From Croceibacterium segetis (GTDB lineage: Bacteria > Pseudomonadota > Alphaproteobacteria > Sphingomonadales > Sphingomonadaceae): a DNA stretch of 64,000 nt. A program made the translations under genes and the position numbers. Within the stretch, counting starts at the first letter, position 1; every line of letters starts with the position of its first letter. Below the pieces are notes generated by a model that worked only from the letters and a program-made list of their open reading frames with translations, did no database searches and was not told where the DNA came from. This document shows, one piece after another, positions 17,322-25,372 of this stretch. Location of the stretch: NCBI RefSeq assembly GCF_011320115.1, contig NZ_JAANOZ010000005.1, positions 62,001-126,000 on the forward strand, written 5' to 3'.

Positions 17322-17947
17322 TCCTTCAAAACGAAGAGCAGGCGCGGACCTTCTGCGCCGAATCGACGGACGCGGCCGGATCGGCTCGACTCGAGCGTCT
17401 TGCGACGCTGGTGGTCGAGGAGAACATGCGACAGAACCTGATCGCCAAGGCCAGTGAAAACAGCTTGTGGTTGCGCCATCTTGCCGACAGCGCCCAACTC
17501 CTCCGCGGTGTTTCACGTGAAACGGGGCCTTGGCTTGATCTCGGCACCGGCGCAGGCTTTCCCGGCTTGGTGATCGCAGCCATGCAGCCTGAACGCGAGG
17601 TTGTCTTGGTTGAGTCGCGCAAGAAGCGAGCCGACTGGCTGGTGCGCGCCGCCGCCGAGCTCGGCCTTGTCCGTTGCCGCATCGAAGGCCGCCGTCTCGA
17701 ACATGTCGAAACCTTTGCGGCGGGGGTAATTTCGGCCCGGGCGTTTGCTCCGCTGGGCAAACTGTTTGCCTTATCCGCCCGTTTTTCCACACAGGACACC
17801 CTATGGGTGTTGCCGAAGGGGCGTTCCGCCGTGCAGGAAGTGGCATCGCTTCCCGCGGAGGTCGCCAGTATGTTTCACGTGGAACACTCGGTCACCGATC
17901 CCGACGCCGGGATTGTGATCGGGAAGGGGCGGCCGACTAGCGCATGA
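17318..17947 (+). CDS. rsmG: 16S rRNA (guanine527-N7)-methyltransferase
   Basis: A 209-residue SAM-dependent methyltransferase. Seen are the N-terminal [22 protein letters not shown], the SAM-binding [27 protein letters not shown], and [12 protein letters not shown]. The gene carries two parS sites; their translation products (GVSRETG and MFHVEHS) are peculiar insertions seen in alphaproteobacterial RsmG that host parS. It overlaps both mnmG (upstream) and parA (downstream) by four bases. Confidence 0.94.
   Translation: MILQNEEQARTFCAESTDAAGSARLERLATLVVEENMRQNLIAKASENSLWLRHLADSAQLLRGVSRETGPWLDLGTGAGFPGLVIAAMQPEREVVLVESRKKRADWLVRAAAELGLVRCRIEGRRLEHVETFAAGVISARAFAPLGKLFALSARFSTQDTLWVLPKGRSAVQEVASLPAEVASMFHVEHSVTDPDAGIVIGKGRPTSA
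17509..17524. promoter_or_regulatory. parS site 2 (within rsmG)
   Basis: TGTTTCACGTGAAACG, 15 of 16 to the parS consensus, inside the rsmG reading frame. It lies 2.1 kb downstream of site 1 and 1.2 kb upstream of parB. Confidence 0.9.
17871..17886. promoter_or_regulatory. parS site 3 (within rsmG)
   Basis: TGTTTCACGTGGAACA, 15 of 16 to the parS consensus (one A to G change in the right arm), near the 3' end of rsmG and 58 bases before parA. Its closeness to parA could also let ParB influence parAB expression. Confidence 0.88.
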
Positions 17948-18720
17948 TTACGATAGCGATCGCCAATCAGAAGGGCGGCGTGGGCAAGACCACCACGGCG
18001 ATCAACATCGCCACGGCCATGGCTGCGAGCGGCTGGAAGACGCTGCTGCTCGATCTCGACCCGCAAGGCAACGCGTCGACCGGGCTGGGACTCGCCAGCG
18101 CGAGTCGTGACCGGACCAGCTACGACTTGCTGATCGAACGCCTTCCGGTCTCGGAATGCACCTTTCCGACGACGATTCCCAACCTGGAGCTCTTGCCGGC
18201 GACGGTCGACCTCAGCGGCGCCGAACTCGAGCTGGTCGGCGAAGAGGACCGCGCGAATCGGTTGCGCACCGCGCTGGCCGGCCACCGCGGGCATGACGTC
18301 TGCTTCATCGACTGCCCCCCGTCGCTTGGACTTCTCACGCTCAACGCGCTGACCGCAGCCGATACCCTGCTCATCCCATTGCAGTGCGAATTCTTCGCCC
18401 TCGAAGGATTAAGTCAGCTTTTACAAACTGTTGAGCGCGTTCAGGAACGCTTCAACGTCGAACTCGGGATCGTCGGGGTAGTGCTGACGATGTTCGATCG
18501 CCGCAACCGCCTGACCGACCAGGTCGCCGACGACGTGCGTGAGTGCCTCGGCAATCTGGTGTTTGATTCGGTGATTCCGCGCAACGTTCGTTTGTCCGAG
18601 GCCCCGAGCCACGGGTTGCCGGCGCTGGTCTACGACCACTCGTGTGCTGGCAGCCGCGCCTACATGGCCCTCGCGCGCGAACTGATCCGCCGCCTGCCGC
18701 AAGAAAGGAAAGCCGCGTGA
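17944..18720 (+). CDS. parA: Chromosome partitioning ATPase ParA
   Basis: A 258-residue chromosomal ParA (type Ia-like short form without an N-terminal DNA-binding domain). The deviant Walker A is QKGGVGKTTTAI (signature Lys10 and catalytic Lys15), Walker B is CFIDCPPSLGLLTLNAL, and LSEAPSHGLPALVYDH is the conserved C-terminal block. It drives segregation of the ParB-parS complex. It overlaps rsmG upstream (ATGA) and parB downstream (GTGA). Confidence 0.96.
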   Translation: MITIAIANQKGGVGKTTTAINIATAMAASGWKTLLLDLDPQGNASTGLGLASASRDRTSYDLLIERLPVSECTFPTTIPNLELLPATVDLSGAELELVGEEDRANRLRTALAGHRGHDVCFIDCPPSLGLLTLNALTAADTLLIPLQCEFFALEGLSQLLQTVERVQERFNVELGIVGVVLTMFDRRNRLTDQVADDVRECLGNLVFDSVIPRNVRLSEAPSHGLPALVYDHSCAGSRAYMALARELIRRLPQERKAA

Positions 18721-19661
18721 GCGCCCAGGAAGACACAACTGCGCGCGGCGCTCCGCGACGCAAGCTCGGCAAGGGCCTCGGCGCTCTGCTCGGCGAAGCC
18801 CGTCGCGAGGAGCCGCTGGTTCGGCCGGGACGCGAACCGAGCCCTGACGATTCGACCGGCCTTGCCCCCGCGCCGACCGGCGAAGGCCTCGCCAGCCTGA
18901 GCGTGGCCGCGATCGAGCCGCATCCCGAACAGCCGCGGCGCCATTTCGACGAGGAGGCGCTGAACGAGCTCGCGGTCTCCATTGGCGAGCGCGGGGTGAT
19001 CCAGCCCGTTATCGTCCGGCCGCTCGGCGAGGGACGCTACCAGTTGGTTGCCGGGGAACGCCGCTGGCGCGCCGCGCAAAAAGCGCAACTCCATGAAATT
19101 CCAGCGCTGATTCGCGATCTCGAAGAGCAGGACGTGATGGCCATCGCGCTGATCGAGAATATCCAGCGGGAAGATCTCAATCCGGTCGAAGAGGCGCGCG
19201 CCTACCAGCGACTCGGCGAACAGCTGCCGCCGTCGTCGATTGCCGGCATGGTCGGCAAGTCACGCAGCCACGTGGTCAACATGCAACGGCTGCTCGCCTT
19301 GCCGGCCGCGGTGCTCGAGCACCTCGAGGCGGGGCGCCTCGGCATGGGGCACGCGCGCGCGCTGATCGGGCACCCCGAGGCCGAAGCGCTCGCCGAGCGA
19401 GCCGTGGCGGAGAACCTGTCGGTGCGCGAGGTCGAGAAGCTCGGGCGCAAAGCCCCGGCGCGGCGCCAGGCGCGCGATCCGCGCGATCCGGCTCAGGATG
19501 CCGACATCGCCGCGGTGCAGAACCACCTCGAAGAGTTCCTCGGGCTGACCGTTCGAATTGCCACCGACGCCGATCCGCGCTCGGGGGCGGTGACGATCCG
19601 TTACCGCACGCTCGACCAGCTTGATCTCATTTGTCAGCGGCTCACTGGCGCATCTATCTGA
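18717..19661 (+). CDS. parB: Chromosome partitioning protein ParB
   Basis: A 314-residue CTPase clamp that binds parS. An N-terminal ParA-stimulating segment (RRKLGKGLGALLGE, with the usual Arg/Lys and LGKGLGAL motif) precedes the CTP-binding domain containing VAGERRWRAAQ (GERRxRA box) and ENIQREDLNPVEEARAY. Then comes the helix-turn-helix (MVGKSRSHVVNMQRLLALP) and a C-terminal dimerisation domain after residue 260. The start is GTG at 18717; no ATG fits the conserved N-terminus. Confidence 0.96.
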   Translation: MSAQEDTTARGAPRRKLGKGLGALLGEARREEPLVRPGREPSPDDSTGLAPAPTGEGLASLSVAAIEPHPEQPRRHFDEEALNELAVSIGERGVIQPVIVRPLGEGRYQLVAGERRWRAAQKAQLHEIPALIRDLEEQDVMAIALIENIQREDLNPVEEARAYQRLGEQLPPSSIAGMVGKSRSHVVNMQRLLALPAAVLEHLEAGRLGMGHARALIGHPEAEALAERAVAENLSVREVEKLGRKAPARRQARDPRDPAQDADIAAVQNHLEEFLGLTVRIATDADPRSGAVTIRYRTLDQLDLICQRLTGASI

Positions 19662-19839
19662 TAACGCGGCGTTTCAGGGGAAAGGCCTTAAGGAAAACCC
19701 CGTAGTCGTTAACCAATCTCGCCCACCAAGCCTGAATAAACGAGCGGTAAACGCCAATCACGGACGAGGCCGTATCGGTCCGTTCGGCGAGTGGCAGGGT
19801 CACTCGCGGAACAAGATTACGCTTGGAAGGGACCATATC

Positions 19840-20397
19840 ATGAGCAAATTTCTTCGTTACGCTGCCGTTGGGGCCGCCGTAGCTTCGTTCGGCATTGCGT
19901 CGGGCGCCCAGGCTGCGACGACCGATTCGGCGAATGCCACTGCCACGATCCTCACCGCGCTGTCCGTCGATGTCGACGCGACCGCCGACACGCTCGACTT
20001 CGGCACGCTGGCCGACGGCGGCATCACCGCGGACGCCACCTTGGACGTCGCTGCGGACGGCACCGCGGGCACTTGCCCGACGAACGTGATCTGCGGCGGG
20101 ACGACTGCGGCGCCGCTGTTCCACGTGACCGGCCTCGACACCAAGGTCGTGCAGATCTCGCTCGTCAACCCGACCGAGACCCTGAGCTATGACACGACGA
20201 TCAACGGCGGCGCTGCCCCGGCGGGCTTCGCTTCAGCGATGACCGTGGGCTCGTTCGTCACCGACGCCGCGTCGAACCAGGTGACGCTCGCCGGCGGTAC
20301 GGCCGATTTCTCGGTCGGCGGCACGCTCACCATGCATCCGAACATGGCGCCGGGCGTGTACACCGGCACGCTGACCGTTTCGGTCGCCTACAACTGA
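19840..20397 (+). CDS. DUF4402 secreted protein, putative pilin-like subunit
   Basis: A 185-residue exported protein: signal peptide MSKFLRYAAVGAAVASFGIASGAQA, then a beta-rich DUF4402 domain with LDFGTLADGG, one Cys pair (CPTNVICGG), and a terminal strand GVYTGTLTVSVAYN. DUF4402 proteins are small secreted Ig-like proteins commonly found next to PapD-type chaperones and ushers, and the closing alternating-hydrophobic strand resembles a pilin strand. It is followed by a terminator, then by chaperone and usher-like genes, so it is probably the abundant fibre subunit; this role is inferred. AAGGGA upstream serves as ribosome-binding site. Confidence 0.85.
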   Translation: MSKFLRYAAVGAAVASFGIASGAQAATTDSANATATILTALSVDVDATADTLDFGTLADGGITADATLDVAADGTAGTCPTNVICGGTTAAPLFHVTGLDTKVVQISLVNPTETLSYDTTINGGAAPAGFASAMTVGSFVTDAASNQVTLAGGTADFSVGGTLTMHPNMAPGVYTGTLTVSVAYN

Positions 20398-20403
20398 TCG
20401 ATC

Positions 20404-20470
20404 CCCGCGCGCGAAGGCGCGCGGCGATTGCCTCGAGCCGTCTCCGCGCCTTCGCGGAGGCGGCTTTTTC
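20404..20470 (+). terminator. Double hairpin with T-tract after the pilin-like gene
   Basis: Two consecutive stem-loops. The first is CCGCGCG-CGAAGG-CGCGCGG (20404-20423). The second is AGCCGTCTCCGCG-CCTT-CGCGGAGGCGGCT (20436-20465), 12 paired positions with one mismatch, followed by TTTTTCTT. The second is a textbook intrinsic terminator. Placed between the putative major subunit and its assembly genes, it could attenuate readthrough and set subunit excess. Confidence 0.85.
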
Positions 20471-20523
20471 TTGCCCGAGCTCCCACGGTTTACGACGAAT
20501 TAACCTTGCAGAGGTAAGCAAAT

Positions 20524-20566
20524 CCCTAGTTTTTACGCGCTTTCCCGTACGCGGAAAGCCCTAGGG
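20524..20566 (+). promoter_or_regulatory. Leader stem-loop abutting the chaperone ribosome-binding site
   Basis: An inner 7-bp stem (GCTTTCC at 20539-20545 with GGAAAGC at 20553-20559) is enclosed by an outer 6-bp stem (CCCTAG at 20524-20529 with CTAGGG at 20561-20566). The outer arm runs into the GGGGAGGAA ribosome-binding site (20564-20572), eight bases before the ATG. It could partly occlude initiation; whether it does is inference. Confidence 0.45.
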
Positions 20567-20579
20567 GAGGAACCGCCAG

Positions 20580-21422
20580 ATGCGCGGCACGGGCAAGTTT
20601 TACCGCACCATCCTGAAAACGTCGCTCGCCGGCCTCAGCGGCCTGGCGTTGCTCGCCCCGAGCGCCGGCGTGGCGCAGGGCGATCTGCTGATCGCTCCGA
20701 CGCGGCTGGTGCTCGACGGACGCCGTGGCGGCGAGGTGATTCTCTCCAATATGGGCAGCGAGGAGGAAACCTACCGCGTCTCGCTGGAGCTCCGCCGGAT
20801 GGACGTGAACGGCAATCTCGAGCCGGTCGAGGAAGCCCAGGCGAATGCTTCCGAGAAGGCGGCGCTGGCGATGATCCGCTACGCGCCGCGGCGAGTGACC
20901 CTGCCGCCGTCGCAGCCGCAGTCGATCCGCATCAGCGCCCGCCCCGACGCAGACCTGCCCGATGGCGAGTACCGCGTTCACATGTCGTTCGCCGCGCTGC
21001 CGAAGGTCCGCGCGGTCACCGACGTTCCGGCCGACAAGAGCGGCATCGCGATCAATTTGATCCCTGTCTATGGTATCGTCATGCCGATCATCATCCGCAA
21101 GGGTGAGCTCACGGTGACTGCCGGGATCGCCAACCCCCGGATCGTTCACGGGCCCAAGGGCGACGAGTTCACCGTCGACATGACCCGGTCGGGCAACGAA
21201 TCGATCTACGGAGATTTGCTCGTCTATCGCCAGGGCGCGAAAGATCCCGCCTTCACCGCGCGCGGAATCGGCGTCTATCCCGAGATCGGCGCGCGGCACG
21301 CCACCTTCGAGCTCACACCCGAGCAGGCTGCCGCAATGAAGGGCCCGGCGCGGATCGAATTCCGCGAAGCGGTCGAGAACGGCGGCGCGCTGATCGCCGC
21401 GGTCGACGGAACGCTCGGGTAG
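20580..21422 (+). CDS. PapD-like periplasmic chaperone of a pilus-type system
   Basis: A 280-residue exported protein (signal peptide ending near GVAQ) with an N-terminal Ig-like half: DLLIAPTRLVLDGRRGGEVILSNMGSEEETYRVSLE, then RYAPRRVTLPPSQPQSIRI, the pattern of PapD-type pilus chaperones (beta strand A1/G1 edges and the conserved RxxxLPP-like loop). The C-terminal half has GELTVTAGIANPRI and HATFELTPEQAAAM. It should fold and hand subunits to the usher encoded 31 bases downstream. Divergence from classical FGS/FGL chaperones is marked. Confidence 0.82.
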   Translation: MRGTGKFYRTILKTSLAGLSGLALLAPSAGVAQGDLLIAPTRLVLDGRRGGEVILSNMGSEEETYRVSLELRRMDVNGNLEPVEEAQANASEKAALAMIRYAPRRVTLPPSQPQSIRISARPDADLPDGEYRVHMSFAALPKVRAVTDVPADKSGIAINLIPVYGIVMPIIIRKGELTVTAGIANPRIVHGPKGDEFTVDMTRSGNESIYGDLLVYRQGAKDPAFTARGIGVYPEIGARHATFELTPEQAAAMKGPARIEFREAVENGGALIAAVDGTLG

Positions 21423-21453
21423 GCACCGCCTCGGCGGATCGCCGGCAGCTGAC

Positions 21454-24162
21454 ATGCGCACCTTGACACTCTGGTCCAGGAAGGCCGCCGCGCTCGTCGT
21501 GGCGGCCGTGCTCGCATCCGGCGCGGGCGTAAGCCCGTCGGCCCGTGCCGCTGGCGTCACGACGCCAACACAGGATGACCAGGTCATCCTGCAGCTTCAG
21601 ATCAAAAAATTCCGCATGGGGAACGAGTTGCGCGGCTACCACACCGCGAACGGCACCTGCGTCGATTTGGCCGACATGATCCTTGCACTCGACCTGCCGG
21701 TCCGGCTCGACAAGAAGTCGCGCCGCGCGACTGGCTGGCTATTCCGCGAGGATCAGACTTTCACGCTCGATCGCGATAAAAATACGGTACAAATCGTGAA
21801 CAAAGAGCGCGCTCTCCAGCCGGGCGAACTCTATGACACGCCCGAAGGCTGGTGCGTCGATACGAAATCGCTCGCTGGTTGGCTCGGCGTCCGGCTCACG
21901 CCGAATCTCTACGACGCGGCGCTTACCCTCGACAGCGACGCGCCGCTGCCGTTTATCGAAGCGATCGAGCGCAAAAGTCGTGCCGCGCGACTTCGCGACA
22001 AGAAGAGCTTCAACCTCGCCGACTACCCGCAGACCAAGCTGCCGTACCAGACCTGGCGCACGCCTTCGGTCGACGTGGTCGCCGACGTCTCGTGGATCCG
22101 CAGCGACAATGGCAGTGGCCAGCTGCGCCGCCGCTACCAGGCCTACGCCAGCGGCGAAGTGGCCGGGGTGAGCGTCGATGCACGCCTCGCCTCCGATTCA
22201 ACGGGAACGCCCGACACATTGCGCATGAGCGCCTATCGCAAGGACCCGGCGGGCGGGATGCTCGGGCCGCTCAAGGCAACCCAGGTAGCCGCCGGTGACG
22301 TCGAGGTGTTTTCGGGCAACCTCGCCGGCGCCGGCGGCGTTGGCCGCGGCGCGTTTGTCAGCAATCGCCCGCTCGAGCGGCCGACCAGCTTCGGCAAGAC
22401 GGTCCTGCGCGGGGCGCTGCCGATCGGCTGGGACGCCGAACTCTATCGCAACGGCCAGCTGCTCGCCTTCCAGAGCGATCGCGCCGATGGTCGCTACGAG
22501 TTCGACGTCGATCTGGTTTACGGCAGCAACGACCTCGAAGTGGTGCTTTACGGCCCGCAGGGGCAGGTCCGGCGCGAGAGCCAATCGGTTCCCATCGGCT
22601 ATGCTGCGGTCGCCCCGGGCAGGCTCGAGTATTGGGCGGGAGTGATCCAGCGCAATCGCGACCTGATAAGCTTCCACGATCCGCCCAATCCGCTCGACAC
22701 CGGATGGCAATACGGCTTTGGAGCCCAATACGGCCTCGATAACCGCACGGTTCTCGGGATGAGCGGTCATTCGTTGTTCCTCCAGGGCAAACGGCGCGAT
22801 TTCGCCGAATTCGACATGCAGAGGGCCTTGGGCCCGATGCTGCTCGACCTCACCGGGGCGCAGGAATTCGGCGCCGGCCGGGCCTATCGCGCGAGTGCCA
22901 TAGGCCGAGTCGGCAAGATCAACGTCACCGGCGAGGCCCTCTTCCTCGATGGTAGCTTCACCAGCGGCCTCGTGGGCCAGCAGGAACGCTCGCACCAGAC
23001 GATCCTGCTCGAAGCGATTCTCGGTTCGGGCCGCCGGGTGGTGCCGGTGGGCGCCGGTTATACCCGCTCGGTGCTGGCCGACGGCCGAAAGGTTAACGAA
23101 TGGTTAGCGCGGGCCTCGCTCGTGCTGCCGCGCCTGTCGTTGACGGGGGTAATAACCGATCGTGAGGTCTCCGGTGGGCGGGCCGACACCGAAGGGCTGA
23201 GCGTCGGAATGCTGGCGAACACACGCGTACTGGGCTTCCTGGTCCGCGCCGACGCAACCTATCGGGTCACCGGGCTGCGCAAAGGCTTCGACAACGCCCG
23301 GCTGACCATCGAAAAGCCGCTCGATGATCGGTCCGACCTGCGCTTCGACGTCCAGCGCGACGGCCGCCAGCGCGTGACCAGTTTCGAAGCGGGCTACGTG
23401 CGGCAGTTCCGCCAGCTGGCACTGCGCGTCGGCGCCACGGCCGACAGTCGCGGCAGCATCGGTGCCAACATGGGCGTCAGCTTCAGCTTTGGCCCCAATC
23501 CGTTCGGCAAGGGAATGCGCTTTTCGAACGCCAAGCTCGCCCAGCGCGGCGAGGCGGCGGTGTCGGTTTTCCTCGACGAGAACGGCGACGGCGTGCGATC
23601 CCCCGGCGAAGCGCCGCTCGAGGGCGTCGGCCTCACCGCTGGCCAGTTCGGCGCGTCGGAACCTACCGACAAGCGCGGCCACGCGGTGATCGAAGGGCTC
23701 AATCCGTACCAGAAGGTGCTGATCGGGATCGACGAATCTACCCTGCCCGACCCATTCCTGGTCCCGACCAAGAAGGGCGTCGTCATCACTCCGCGCGCCG
23801 GGGTCGCAGCCAAGCTCGAGATCGGAGTCGCCCCGACCGGCGAAGTGGAAGGCGAGATCCATGGCCTCGAGGACACTCCGCGATCCGGCATCAAGCTCGA
23901 GCTCATCGACCAGGCGGGCGAGGTTGTCGCGACCACGCTCAGCGAATTCGACGGGTACTTCATGTTCGAGCGGGTGCCCTACGGGACCTATCGCGTGCAG
24001 ATTTCCGCCGGCGCGGCGCAAGCGCTGGGCGCCGCGCGCGAGCTCGGCAAGACGGCGGTGCTGACGAAAGACAAGAGCGAGGTCCAGCTCGGCGTGCTGC
24101 GTCTGCGCGCCAGTCAGATCGCGGCGGCGGGCGCGGGCACTCCGGGCGGCAGCTCGCCGTGA
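21454..24162 (+). CDS. Usher-like outer-membrane assembly protein with C-terminal carboxypeptidase-regulatory-like domains
   Basis: A 902-residue exported protein. After a signal peptide (to about 33), residues 40-175 form an N-terminal domain that contains two Cys. Residues 205-700 alternate amphipathic strands typical of an outer-membrane barrel, with the usher signature around 325-390 (GWDAELYRNGQL, DGRYEFDVDLVYGSND, YGPQG). Residues 700-745 contain an SdrD/EF-like loop DENGDGVRSPGEAPLEGV, and 795-870 an Ig-like regulatory fold (GYFMFERVPYGTYRVQI). It most likely secretes and anchors the DUF4402 subunit. Sequence is far from FimD/PapC; an archaic or TcfC-like usher is the nearest concept. 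Confidence 0.75.
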   Translation: MRTLTLWSRKAAALVVAAVLASGAGVSPSARAAGVTTPTQDDQVILQLQIKKFRMGNELRGYHTANGTCVDLADMILALDLPVRLDKKSRRATGWLFREDQTFTLDRDKNTVQIVNKERALQPGELYDTPEGWCVDTKSLAGWLGVRLTPNLYDAALTLDSDAPLPFIEAIERKSRAARLRDKKSFNLADYPQTKLPYQTWRTPSVDVVADVSWIRSDNGSGQLRRRYQAYASGEVAGVSVDARLASDSTGTPDTLRMSAYRKDPAGGMLGPLKATQVAAGDVEVFSGNLAGAGGVGRGAFVSNRPLERPTSFGKTVLRGALPIGWDAELYRNGQLLAFQSDRADGRYEFDVDLVYGSNDLEVVLYGPQGQVRRESQSVPIGYAAVAPGRLEYWAGVIQRNRDLISFHDPPNPLDTGWQYGFGAQYGLDNRTVLGMSGHSLFLQGKRRDFAEFDMQRALGPMLLDLTGAQEFGAGRAYRASAIGRVGKINVTGEALFLDGSFTSGLVGQQERSHQTILLEAILGSGRRVVPVGAGYTRSVLADGRKVNEWLARASLVLPRLSLTGVITDREVSGGRADTEGLSVGMLANTRVLGFLVRADATYRVTGLRKGFDNARLTIEKPLDDRSDLRFDVQRDGRQRVTSFEAGYVRQFRQLALRVGATADSRGSIGANMGVSFSFGPNPFGKGMRFSNAKLAQRGEAAVSVFLDENGDGVRSPGEAPLEGVGLTAGQFGASEPTDKRGHAVIEGLNPYQKVLIGIDESTLPDPFLVPTKKGVVITPRAGVAAKLEIGVAPTGEVEGEIHGLEDTPRSGIKLELIDQAGEVVATTLSEFDGYFMFERVPYGTYRVQISAGAAQALGAARELGKTAVLTKDKSEVQLGVLRLRASQIAAAGAGTPGGSSP

Positions 24163-24171
24163 TCGCCCCGA

Positions 24172-24723
24172 CTACTTGGTGGTGCGAACGGTCTTGCCCT
24201 TGGGGACCTTGGCCAACTTGACGTACTTGGTTGCCGCCTGGGCCGGAACGATCTTGCGCTCGCTCACCTGCTCGCGAACCACCTTTTCCTCGACGACTTC
24301 GTCGACGTGGCGCAGCGGCGCCGAATAGCGGTAGCGCGTCTCGATTGGCACCGGGATCCAGGTGTATGACGGGCAACCGCAAGGCGCGCCGCCGGACTGG
24401 TAGGCATACCAGTAGCTCGAGCCTCCGCCGTAGGCGAGCCCCCCTTCGCCCTGCCCAGCCAAGGGCCGGTGTTCGTAGGGTCCGGGTCCGCCGGGGTAGG
24501 GCTCCACTTGCGAGGGATAGGGCTGCGGGTAGACGCCGGGCGGCAACGGATGAGCGAACGGCGCACCGTCACTATGGTGCGGGGGCGGCATCGGGTCCGG
24601 ATAGTGCGGGCCTTGCGGGCCGTCCCACGCGGGTCGGGGTGGGGACCTGTCCTGCGCCGCTGCGGGCGTGGCCGCGGCACCGAGGACAGTTGCGGCAGCG
24701 AAAGCTAGCAAATGGCGCGTCAT
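24172..24723 (-). CDS. Secreted proline/tyrosine-rich protein of unknown function
   Basis: A 183-residue protein with a clear signal peptide (LLAFAAATVLGAAATPAAAQD). Residues 25-95 are Pro/Gly/His/Tyr-rich and low-complexity; a CGCPSYTWIPVPIETRYRY segment follows; the tail is charged (VVEEKVVREQVSERK, KYVKLAKVPKGKTVRTTK). Comparable envelope proteins occur in sphingomonads without known role. It converges on the usher gene, with stops ten bases apart. Confidence 0.72.
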   Translation of the reverse strand: MTRHLLAFAAATVLGAAATPAAAQDRSPPRPAWDGPQGPHYPDPMPPPHHSDGAPFAHPLPPGVYPQPYPSQVEPYPGGPGPYEHRPLAGQGEGGLAYGGGSSYWYAYQSGGAPCGCPSYTWIPVPIETRYRYSAPLRHVDEVVEEKVVREQVSERKIVPAQAATKYVKLAKVPKGKTVRTTK

Positions 24724-24826
24724 CGTGGGTCCCCTGCTCGAATCGTTCGCGTGACAACCTGCACAGCTACCATCGCGATCCGCGCGAAAACAAAGGATTA
24801 GCGAGCCTTGTCCCGAAACGGGCCGC

Positions 24827-25309
24827 TCAGATGCGGTCGGCGAGAATCCGTGCGAGCGCCTCGATCCCGGTTTGGTCGTCGGGCTCGAAACGACCCTCTC
24901 GCGGCGCATCGAGATCGATCACCGCGATCACCTGGCCGCCGCGCCTGACCGGCACGACCAGCTCGGCGCGGCTCGCCGCGTCGCAGGCGATATGGCCGGG
25001 GAACGCGTTCACGTCGGCCACCCGCTGGCTCGCGCCGCTCGCCGCGGCCGCGCCGCACACGCCCTGACCGAAGGGAATGCGGATGCAGGCCGGCTTGCCG
25101 CAGAACGGGCCGAGCACCAGCTCGCCGTCGATCACGCGGTAGAACCCCGCCCAGTTGAGTTCGGGCAGAAATTGCCAGAGCAGCGCGGCGACATTGGCCA
25201 TGTTGGCGACCGCGTCGCTCTCGCCAGCGGTCAGCGCTTCGGCCGCAGCCGTGAGTTCGCGGTAAAGCTCGGCCTTGGGCTGAGCAGGGTCGGCGGCGAA
25301 GTCGTACAT
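24827..25309 (-). CDS. msrC: Free methionine-(R)-sulfoxide reductase (GAF domain)
   Basis: A 160-residue GAF-domain enzyme reducing free Met-R-sulfoxide. Three family cysteines are present: Cys75 (KPACIRIPFGQGVC), Cys85 and Cys109 (GHIACDAASRAELVVPV). An additional Cys70 occurs in GPFC where E. coli has Gln. The substrate pocket segment VADVNAFPGHIACD and IDLDAPREGRF are intact. Divergent from the sorbosone-dehydrogenase-like gene with a 63-base gap. Confidence 0.92.
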   Translation of the reverse strand: MYDFAADPAQPKAELYRELTAAAEALTAGESDAVANMANVAALLWQFLPELNWAGFYRVIDGELVLGPFCGKPACIRIPFGQGVCGAAAASGASQRVADVNAFPGHIACDAASRAELVVPVRRGGQVIAVIDLDAPREGRFEPDDQTGIEALARILADRI

Positions 25310-25372
25310 CGGACCAGAGGCTACGCCGCGTCCGCCATTGCCGCAAGCCCGCGGCTCGCCTATCCAGCGGCC

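Noticed and set aside
19687-19713. TTAA...GTTAAC as a CtrA binding site between parB and the DUF4402 gene
   Set aside because: Spacing between the TTAA halves is 17 bases, not the 7 of the CtrA consensus.
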